13,504 nt of DNA, taken from contig JALVAU010000033.1 of assembly GCA_027011025.1 (NCBI GenBank), positions 1-13,504 of the forward strand. The letters run 5' to 3'. This document shows, piece by piece, positions 8,621 through 13,504 of this stretch (position 1 is its first letter; each line of letters opens with the position of its first letter). The notes under the pieces were generated by a model, which was given only the letters and a program-made list of their open reading frames with translations, had not been told where the DNA came from and did not search any database. Both the position numbers and the translations under genes were made by a program. This DNA is from Campylobacteraceae bacterium (GTDB lineage Bacteria; Campylobacterota; Campylobacteria; Campylobacterales; Sulfurospirillaceae).

Positions 8621-11396
8621 CACTACTACAACTTGTTTTTACTTTTTCACCTTTGCACCTTCCGCAAAGATCATCTTCTTTTTTTGCTCTATATTTCCAA
8701 CATCTTGGACACTTGTATCTTTTTGCAAAATATATCTTAAATTCATCTTCTCTAACTCTAAATGTAGTTATTGGATTATCTTGCGATGAACATATGATAT
8801 TACTAACCGTAAACCAATCTTCCCCATCGGCATTGCTCAGTTTTTTAAGCTCATTTGAGTCTGAAAAAAGCACCAACTCCAGAGTTGATTTTATCTTTTT
8901 ATCTTTTTTAAGAGTGTCAACGATCTCAAAAAATTTCTCTCTAGCCTCCATCATATACTCTTCATCAAAAGGCATATCGATTTTTGGTAACTCTTCATAC
9001 TCCAAATCAAATACACTTTGACACTCACCTTTGATAGTTTTTGGAGCATGCTCTAGTATCTCATCGACACTATAAGTCAAAATCGGAGCATAAAGTGCCA
9101 ACATACTTCTAGCAATGAGAGCCATAGCACTCTGGGAAGATTTTCGGCTAATCGAGTCTTTCTCATCACAGTAGAGTCTATCTTTTGAAATATCAAGATA
9201 TATACCACTTAGATGATTTGTTACAAAGTAATTTAAAAGAGACAAACCTTTTGCAAAATCATACTCTCTAAAAGCCTCTTTTGTTTGGGCAAAAACCACC
9301 CCTGCCCTATATAGTATCCACCTATCTATCGGTGAGAAATTTTCTAAATTTTCTAAATTTTCTAAATCATTTACATTTGCAAGCAAGAATCTAAATGTAT
9401 TTCTAATCTTCCTGTACTGCTCGCTTATCTGCTTTAAAATTCCATCACTTATCTTCAAATCTGTTGTATATTCACTCACGCCAACCCATAGGCGAAGTAT
9501 CTCTACTCCATACTTTTTAGCTATATGGCTAGGGGCGATAACATTACCTTTAGATTTACTCATCTTCTCACCCTTCTCATCTACCGTAAATCCATGAGTA
9601 AGTATCTTCTTGTATGGGGCAATACCGTTATTTGCCGTACTGACTAATAGTGAGCTTTGAAACCAGCCTCTGTGTTGGTCGCTTCCTTCAAGATACATAG
9701 ATGCCGGATAATCACCTGCATCATAATCGCTTGATTCTAGTACGGCTCTCCAAGTGCTACCGCTATCAAACCAAACATCGAGTATATCCATCACTTTTTC
9801 AAGATTTTTACTCTCATAGCCACTTTTCGGAACAAGCAGATCTTCTATCTCCAAATCCCACCAAGCGTCAGCCCCTTTTTCTTCAAAAATATCAGCTATA
9901 TAATTGGTCACTTTTTCATCAAAAATCGGCTCTTTGGTTGTTTTGTCTCTAAAAAATGCGATAGGAACTCCCCAGTCTCTTTGTCTTGAGATACACCAAT
10001 CAGGTCTGTTTTCTATCATAGTACCCAATCTTTTTATACCGGTTTGAGGATAAAATCTTACACCATTTAACTCATCCATCGCCATTTGTCTAAGACTCTC
10101 TTTATCATCATCTTTCTTGTCCATGGCTACAAACCACTGTTTTGTAGCTCTGTAGATTATCGGCTTATGAGTTCTCCAGCAAAATGGATATGAGTGGGTA
10201 AATTTTGAAACTTTAAGCAGTGAATCTCCTAGCAATTCTAAAATTTTCTCGTTTGATTTAAAAACATGCTCTCCAACAAAACTAGAAGCATCAGGAAGTA
10301 AAGACTCTCTTACGACGGTCTCATCATAACAACCTCTCTCATCTACTGGCATTATAACTTCTAAACCATATTTTAAACCGACTCTATAGTCATCCTCTCC
10401 ATGCCCCGGAGCAGTATGAACACATCCGCTTCCACCATCCATGGTTACATGTTCACCTAGTATCAGTTTTGAGTCTCTGTTGTTTAATGGACTGATTGCA
10501 TATAAATTTTCTAAAACAGTAGCTTGAAAGCTCTTTTTAATATCACCCTTCACTACTCCCTCTTCAAGGAGGTTTTCATAGAGTGCTTTTGCTACTATAA
10601 AACCATCTGTTGTCAAAACATAATCTTCTTGTGGATTAAAGCTAATGGCCATATTTGCCGGCAATGTCCAAGGAGTAGTCGTCCAAATGATAACACTTGC
10701 ATCGCCCTCTACATGTAGAGCTTTTTTTGCTTCATCTTTTAGGGGATATGCTACAAAAATAGAGTAATCTTCTTTATCTTCATACTCTACTTCTGCCTCA
10801 GCCAGAGCAGTTCTAGCTGCCCAAGACCAATATACAGGCTTGCTTCGCTCGATCAAAAGACCTTTTTTTGCAACACCGCAAAGAGATCTATATATGTCAG
10901 CCTCAAATTTAAACTTCATAGTCATGTATGGATTTTCCCAATCACCTATAACACCTAAAGCTTTAAACTCTTCTCTTTGTATATCTATGAATTTTCTTGC
11001 ATGTTCACGGCAAAGCTCTCTTATCTTACTCTTTGGAAGAGTCTCTTTCTTCTGCTTTCCTATCTTTTTTTCAACTTGTTGCTCGATAGGAAGCCCATGA
11101 CAATCCCAGCCCGGAACATATCTTACATTTTCTCCAAAGGTATAGTGAGTTTTAACGATTATATCTTTTAAAATCTTGTTTAGTGCATGTCCGATATGGA
11201 TATGTCCATTTGCATATGGTGGTCCATCATGCAAAAAGAAACTCTTTTTTGCATCTTTTCTATTCTCTATCATCTTTTTATATACATTGCCCTCTTGCGA
11301 AAACCACTTTTTATATCTCTTTGGTTCATTTTGAGGTAGATTTCCTCTCATAGGAAAAGTTGTTTTTGGCAATAGCAATGAATCTTTATAATCCAT
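8610..11396 (-). CDS. ileS: Isoleucyl-tRNA synthetase
   Basis: Class I aminoacyl-tRNA synthetase that charges tRNA(Ile) and edits misactivated Val. The 928-aa protein begins [20 protein letters not shown]. It has the HIGH signature in [16 protein letters not shown] (HIGH at 67-70), the CP1 editing domain with [12 protein letters not shown] (239-250) and [16 protein letters not shown] (322-337), [13 protein letters not shown] (466-478), WFDSGSTW (542-549), the KMSKS loop (611-615) and an anticodon-binding domain. The C-terminal zinc finger has CPRC (Cys896, Cys899) and CGRC (Cys911, Cys914). It is the bacterial form with complete catalytic, editing and zinc elements. A Shine-Dalgarno AAGGAG lies 10 nt before the ATG. 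It is the first gene of the long minus-strand operon, divergent from cinA. Confidence 0.98.
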   Translation of the reverse strand: MDYKDSLLLPKTTFPMRGNLPQNEPKRYKKWFSQEGNVYKKMIENRKDAKKSFFLHDGPPYANGHIHIGHALNKILKDIIVKTHYTFGENVRYVPGWDCHGLPIEQQVEKKIGKQKKETLPKSKIRELCREHARKFIDIQREEFKALGVIGDWENPYMTMKFKFEADIYRSLCGVAKKGLLIERSKPVYWSWAARTALAEAEVEYEDKEDYSIFVAYPLKDEAKKALHVEGDASVIIWTTTPWTLPANMAISFNPQEDYVLTTDGFIVAKALYENLLEEGVVKGDIKKSFQATVLENLYAISPLNNRDSKLILGEHVTMDGGSGCVHTAPGHGEDDYRVGLKYGLEVIMPVDERGCYDETVVRESLLPDASSFVGEHVFKSNEKILELLGDSLLKVSKFTHSYPFCWRTHKPIIYRATKQWFVAMDKKDDDKESLRQMAMDELNGVRFYPQTGIKRLGTMIENRPDWCISRQRDWGVPIAFFRDKTTKEPIFDEKVTNYIADIFEEKGADAWWDLEIEDLLVPKSGYESKNLEKVMDILDVWFDSGSTWRAVLESSDYDAGDYPASMYLEGSDQHRGWFQSSLLVSTANNGIAPYKKILTHGFTVDEKGEKMSKSKGNVIAPSHIAKKYGVEILRLWVGVSEYTTDLKISDGILKQISEQYRKIRNTFRFLLANVNDLENLENLENFSPIDRWILYRAGVVFAQTKEAFREYDFAKGLSLLNYFVTNHLSGIYLDISKDRLYCDEKDSISRKSSQSAMALIARSMLALYAPILTYSVDEILEHAPKTIKGECQSVFDLEYEELPKIDMPFDEEYMMEAREKFFEIVDTLKKDKKIKSTLELVLFSDSNELKKLSNADGEDWFTVSNIICSSQDNPITTFRVREDEFKIYFAKRYKCPRCWKYRAKKEDDLCGRCKGEKVKTSCSSDAK
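9337..9367. repeat. 9-bp in-frame tandem repeat within ileS
   Basis: AAATTTTCT occurs three times in a row (9337-9363) plus a partial fourth. On the minus strand this encodes three consecutive Leu-Glu-Asn units before FSPIDRWIL, at the start of the anticodon-binding region. The unit is a multiple of three, so copy-number change would lengthen or shorten a surface linker without a frameshift. Confidence 0.85.
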
Positions 11397-11463
11397 AATC
11401 TCTATACTCCTTGAATCTTAAAAATTAGATGATTTTATCTAAAATCTATTTAAGAAGCACTTA

Positions 11464-11492
11464 TATATCAATCCTCCTTTAGGATTGGTATA
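11464..11492. repeat. 12-bp inverted repeat between ileS and cinA
   Basis: TATATCAATCCT (11464-11475) pairs with AGGATTGGTATA (11481-11492), with one G-T pair and a 5-nt centre. It covers the place where a -35 element for the cinA TATAAT box would lie (about 11478-11483). It may be an operator for either gene or a hairpin in the early ileS-divergent DNA. There is no T-run after it that would make a convincing terminator. Confidence 0.6.
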
Positions 11493-11500
11493 ATCTCTGC

Positions 11501-11506
11501 TATAAT
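11501..11506 (+). promoter_or_regulatory. -10 box of the cinA promoter
   Basis: A perfect TATAAT in GCTATAATTA, 57 nt before the TTG start of cinA. No consensus -35 is present at 17 bp, as is usual for Campylobacterota sigma-70 promoters. Transcription would begin near 11513 and include the hairpin at 11519-11549. Confidence 0.65.
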
Positions 11507-11518
11507 TACACAGATAGA

Positions 11519-11549
11519 TTTCTTGCAAACCTCTCTTTTTTGCGAGAAA
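11519..11549 (+). promoter_or_regulatory. Leader hairpin next to the cinA Shine-Dalgarno
   Basis: TTTCTTGCAAA (11519-11529) pairs with TTTGCGAGAAA (11539-11549): eleven pairs with one G-U and a 9-nt pyrimidine loop (CCTCTCTTT). The stem ends 2 nt before the AAGGAG site (11552-11557). It could influence ribosome access or mRNA stability; no known riboswitch class is recognised. Confidence 0.55.
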
Positions 11550-11563
11550 AAAAGGAGTATATC

Positions 11564-12655
11564 TTGAGTAATTCTCTCATAATCATAGGAAAAGAGCTGG
11601 TTTATAATGAACTGTTTGTCTCATATATCAAAGAGAAGCTTCATGAACATATAGACTACTTTGATTCTCAAATAATTTTGAACAGGAATGATAGTGATTT
11701 TTTTATCAAACTTGAAGAGTCTATAGAGAAATTTGATCAAACTATTATACTAGTTCCCAAACACTCTTTTACATTTGTAAATAAAATCATCTCAACTATG
11801 AGTAGTGACAGACTTGAACTGATAGAAGATATGCTTATACCTTCAAAAAGTATCGTCTACTCTAAGGACTCTTATCTTCTTAAGTTTAAAGACAAAATTA
11901 TAAATGTCTTATCACTCCAAGAGAATGAGAAATTACCGGAAATTTTGGCAGACAGTACAAGCAATAACAAAAATTTTACAATTATAAATATTGATATAGA
12001 TTCGGCCAAGTTACTAATAGAACCAATATGTTCAACCTTTGAAGTTAAGATAGAGGCAACACCGATCATAGATGGTTGGATAAGCATAAATGCACATAGT
12101 TCCAAATATGGAGATTTAGAGAAGTTTACAGACTCAATAAAATCTCTATTTAGTGATAAATTCATAGAAAATCCAAATGTATTAGAACATATAGTTCAAA
12201 AATTAAAGGAGAATGGCAAAAAAATTACAGCTGTTGAGAGTTGTACCGGCGGACAAATATGTTCAGCCATAACTAAAATACCGGGATCTTCAAATGTATT
12301 TGATGGTGGAATTGTCAGTTATGCAAACAAAATCAAAGAGTCATGGCTTGGTGTCAGTAGTGAAACACTTCAGGCATATGGCGCAGTCAGTGAAAATTGC
12401 GTCAATGAAATGCTAGATGGAGTATTGAGCTCTAGTGGCGCTGATTTTGCACTAGCCTCAAGTGGCATAGCAGGACCAGATGGCGGAAGCAGTGAAAAAC
12501 CGGTAGGAACAGTCTTTGTAGGAGTAAAATCAAGAAATAGAGGAACTAAAATCCAAAGACTTTTACTTAAAGGAGACAGGCATTATATACAACAACAAAG
12601 CACATATTTTGCACTTAAACTATTACTAGAGATAGATAAAAAACTGTTTTTTTAA
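11564..12655 (+). CDS. cinA: CinA-like protein with C-terminal nicotinamide-nucleotide amidase domain
   Basis: The C-terminal domain (about 203-363) is a clear PncC/CinA amidase, which deamidates NMN to NaMN for NAD recycling. It shows TAVESCTGGQICSAI (222-236, catalytic Ser226), FDGGIVSYANKIKESWLGV (246-264, Lys256), GAVSEN (273-278) and ASSGIAGPDGGSSEKPVGTV (298-317). The first 200 residues sit where CinA has its COG1058 domain and begin in a related way (SLIIIGKELVYNELFVSYI), but the family's glycine-rich TGGLGPT-DD signature is replaced by ILVPKHSF (62-69). The 363-aa length is shorter than the roughly 400-420 usual. The start is TTG at 11564, chosen for AAGGAG with a 6-nt spacer; a TTG at 11540 lies inside the leader hairpin. 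The amidase role is secure; the N-terminal role is not. Confidence 0.88.
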   Translation: MSNSLIIIGKELVYNELFVSYIKEKLHEHIDYFDSQIILNRNDSDFFIKLEESIEKFDQTIILVPKHSFTFVNKIISTMSSDRLELIEDMLIPSKSIVYSKDSYLLKFKDKIINVLSLQENEKLPEILADSTSNNKNFTIINIDIDSAKLLIEPICSTFEVKIEATPIIDGWISINAHSSKYGDLEKFTDSIKSLFSDKFIENPNVLEHIVQKLKENGKKITAVESCTGGQICSAITKIPGSSNVFDGGIVSYANKIKESWLGVSSETLQAYGAVSENCVNEMLDGVLSSSGADFALASSGIAGPDGGSSEKPVGTVFVGVKSRNRGTKIQRLLLKGDRHYIQQQSTYFALKLLLEIDKKLFF

Positions 12656-12683
12656 AAAAAATTGTATATTTATGAAAAACCTC

Positions 12684-12712
12684 TTGACAAATATAGCATT
12701 TTTCTCTATAAT
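12684..12712 (+). promoter_or_regulatory. Perfect-consensus sigma-70 promoter of the tRNA cluster
   Basis: TTGACA (12684-12689), a 17-bp spacer, then TATAAT (12707-12712). Both hexamers and the spacing match the bacterial consensus exactly. The start site would be near 12719, giving a leader of about 48 nt before tRNA-Lys. No other promoter-like site is seen before the tRNAs, so it likely drives all four. The 111-bp gap from cinA holds this promoter and no gene. Confidence 0.88.
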
Positions 12713-12766
12713 TTCAACCTCATTACAAAGGTGATGGCTTTTAGTGAGAATTAAGATTGTTAAAGT

Positions 12767-12842
12767 GACTCGTTAGCTCAGCCGGTAGAGCATCTCCCTT
12801 TTAAGGAGGTGGCCGTTGGTTCGAATCCAACACGGGTCACCA
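12767..12842 (+). tRNA. tRNA-Lys (anticodon TTT)
   Basis: A 76-nt cloverleaf. The acceptor GACTCGT pairs with ACGGGTC (one G-U), D arm GCTC/GAGC, anticodon stem TCTCC/GGAGG with loop CTTTTAA (anticodon TTT), T arm GTTGG-TTCGAAT-CCAAC, discriminator A and encoded CCA. It is the first tRNA after the consensus promoter. Confidence 0.97.
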
Positions 12843-12852
12843 TTTTTTGTGC

Positions 12853-12928
12853 GACCCCATCGTCTAGTGGTCCAGGACCCCGCCCTTTCACGGCGGTAAC
12901 AGGGGTTCAAATCCCCTTGGGGTCGCCA
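12853..12928 (+). tRNA. tRNA-Glu (anticodon TTC)
   Basis: A 76-nt cloverleaf. The acceptor GACCCCA pairs with TGGGGTC, anticodon stem CCGCC/GGCGG with loop CTTTCAC (anticodon TTC), T loop TTCAAAT, discriminator G and encoded CCA. It begins only 10 nt after tRNA-Lys, so the two are surely processed from one transcript. Confidence 0.97.
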
Positions 12929-12975
12929 TACTTTAGTAAAAGTATCCTGGACAAGATTACTTATCATTGTTAAAT

Positions 12976-13051
12976 GGTCGTTTAGCTCAGTTGGTAGAGC
13001 GCCACCCTTACAAGGTGGATGTCAGAAGTTCGAGTCTTCTAACGACCACCA
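12976..13051 (+). tRNA. tRNA-Val (anticodon TAC)
   Basis: A 76-nt cloverleaf. The acceptor GGTCGTT pairs with AACGACC, D arm GCTC/GAGC, anticodon stem CCACC/GGTGG with loop CTTACAA (anticodon TAC), T arm AGAAG-TTCGAGT-CTTCT, discriminator A and encoded CCA. It follows tRNA-Glu by 47 nt. Confidence 0.97.
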
Positions 13052-13097
13052 TTTAGTGACACTTTGTTTAGATTTATCTAGGCATTGCTTATAGGTT

Positions 13098-13174
13098 GCG
13101 GCGGTAGTTTAGTTGGTTAGAATATCGGCCTGTCACGCCGAGGGTCGCGAGTTCGAGTCTCGTCCGCCGCGCCA
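13098..13174 (+). tRNA. tRNA-Asp (anticodon GTC)
   Basis: A 77-nt cloverleaf. The acceptor GCGGCGG pairs with CCGCCGC, anticodon stem TCGGC/GCCGA with loop CTGTCAC (anticodon GTC), T arm GCGAG-TTCGAGT-CTCGT, discriminator G and encoded CCA. It follows tRNA-Val by 46 nt. A run of seven Ts begins just after the CCA, but no independent GC hairpin precedes it. Confidence 0.97.
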
Positions 13175-13186
13175 TTTTTTTATATT

Positions 13187-13504
13187 TTAAATTCTATTTT
13201 TTCTCTCTGCAAAACCCTCATTTTCATATATATCTATCTCTGTAATGTATTCTGGATTTGCTTTTTTCAACTCTCTATCCATATAAGCTATAAGCTTTGC
13301 ATCTGAATTTTTGTGACTAGCAACCAATAGTACAAAATTTAAATAAACTTTGATGTCTTTGGGCAATTTATGCTTTATTTTTTTGGGAAAAATCAGATCT
13401 TTTTTGACTATGTCTATAGCCTTTTTTAGTTCATCGCGAGTTGTATTTCTTTTAGCAGCGATCTCATTCATATCTTTAATAGTAAATTTTTTTCTAGCAG
13501 TGGT
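13187..13504 (-). CDS. Hypothetical protein, 5' end outside the window
   Basis: The frame is open from the right window edge to TAA 13189-13187. An ATG at 13471 would give 94 aa, but eleven more codons upstream (TTARKKFTIKD) are also open and look like protein, so the true start may lie beyond the edge. The visible part is basic and mostly helical: KFTIKDMNEIAAKRNTTRD resembles a short helix-turn-helix-like or coiled segment, followed by LKKAIDIVKKDLIF, a hydrophobic patch YLNFVLLVASH too short and too mixed to be sure of as a membrane span, and a charged tail (EGFAERKNRI). I do not recognise the family. It converges on tRNA-Asp, with 12 nt between the gene ends. Confidence 0.6.
   Translation of the reverse strand, partial: TTARKKFTIKDMNEIAAKRNTTRDELKKAIDIVKKDLIFPKKIKHKLPKDIKVYLNFVLLVASHKNSDAKLIAYMDRELKKANPEYITEIDIYENEGFAERKNRI

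Larger units (their letters stand above)
11397..11563. promoter_or_regulatory. Divergent ileS-cinA control region
   Basis: A 167-bp gap between two divergent starts. On the minus side, a TAAAAT -10-like hexamer (complement of 11432-11437) lies about 36 nt before the ileS ATG; it overlaps an inverted repeat GATTTTA-TC-TAAAATC (11431-11446). The ileS Shine-Dalgarno is the complement of 11407-11412. On the plus side are a longer inverted repeat, a TATAAT box and a leader hairpin, listed separately. Neither promoter has a good -35, common in Campylobacterota, so the ileS promoter is tentative. Confidence 0.5.

Noticed and set aside
8605..9021. Plus-strand 138-codon frame opposite the ileS 3' end
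   Set aside because: It is antisense to the IleS C-terminal domain and zinc finger, with low-complexity Ser/Leu/Phe content typical of shadow frames.
11540..11563. TTG at 11540 as the cinA start
   Set aside because: It lies within the leader hairpin, and the AAGGAG would then be inside the coding frame; TTG 11564 has ideal spacing.
11397..11563. T-box or other amino-acid riboswitch before ileS
   Set aside because: The likely ileS leader is only about 30 nt and has no specifier or antiterminator pattern; T-boxes are mainly from Gram-positive bacteria.
12642..12668. Intrinsic terminator after cinA
   Set aside because: There are runs of A and T (AAAAAACTGTTTTTTT) but no GC-containing stem, so a terminator cannot be supported.
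12773..12967. Minus-strand frame of 64 codons across tRNA-Lys and tRNA-Glu
   Set aside because: It is antisense to two clear tRNA cloverleafs and has no coding character of its own.
13175..13200. Intrinsic terminator after tRNA-Asp
   Set aside because: A T-run is present, but the only hairpin before it is the tRNA itself.

Overview
The window is AT-rich bacterial chromosome, most likely from a Campylobacterota (Epsilonproteobacteria) species of the Sulfurimonas/Sulfurovum kind. The reasons are the low GC content, the long same-strand gene train with 1-4 nt overlaps, the protein sequences, and a gene order (ileS - small membrane protein - gatA - guaB, and aminotransferase - murC - membrane protein) that I recall from Campylobacter and Helicobacter. 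The genus is inference; I could not search a database.

Layout. From 11396 down to 1 on the minus strand runs one apparent operon of twelve genes: ileS, a 36-aa membrane peptide, gatA (TTG start), guaB, metX, xseB, a nitrilase-fold protein (GTG start), a ThiF/MoeB-like E1 protein, a 32-aa membrane peptide (GTG start), a DapC-like aminotransferase (TTG start), murC, and a two-helix membrane protein cut by the window edge. Nearly all junctions overlap by 1, 4 or 11 nt or leave only 1-2 nt, so the genes are probably co-transcribed and translationally coupled. The single break is between the aminotransferase and murC. There a 104-bp palindromic element, flanked by a 12-bp direct repeat that contains the murC start codon, appears to have inserted. 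Divergent from ileS, across a 167-bp region with several inverted repeats, lies cinA on the plus strand. After cinA comes a four-tRNA cluster (Lys-TTT, Glu-TTC, Val-TAC, Asp-GTC) driven by a promoter with perfect -35 and -10 hexamers. A 5'-truncated gene of unknown function converges on the last tRNA at the right edge.

How the genes fit together. Most are housekeeping: translation (IleS, GatA, tRNAs), guanine nucleotide synthesis (GuaB), methionine synthesis (MetX), DNA repair (XseB), and cell wall or lysine precursors (aminotransferase, MurC). Nothing suggests a large accessory island. The most unusual points are the small element that split the aminotransferase-murC junction yet leaves an open leader frame ending in an ATGA overlap with murC, and the coupled pair of a nitrilase-fold protein lacking the catalytic Cys and Lys with an E1-like protein lacking the zinc and catalytic cysteines. 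CinA also has an N-terminal domain without the family signature.
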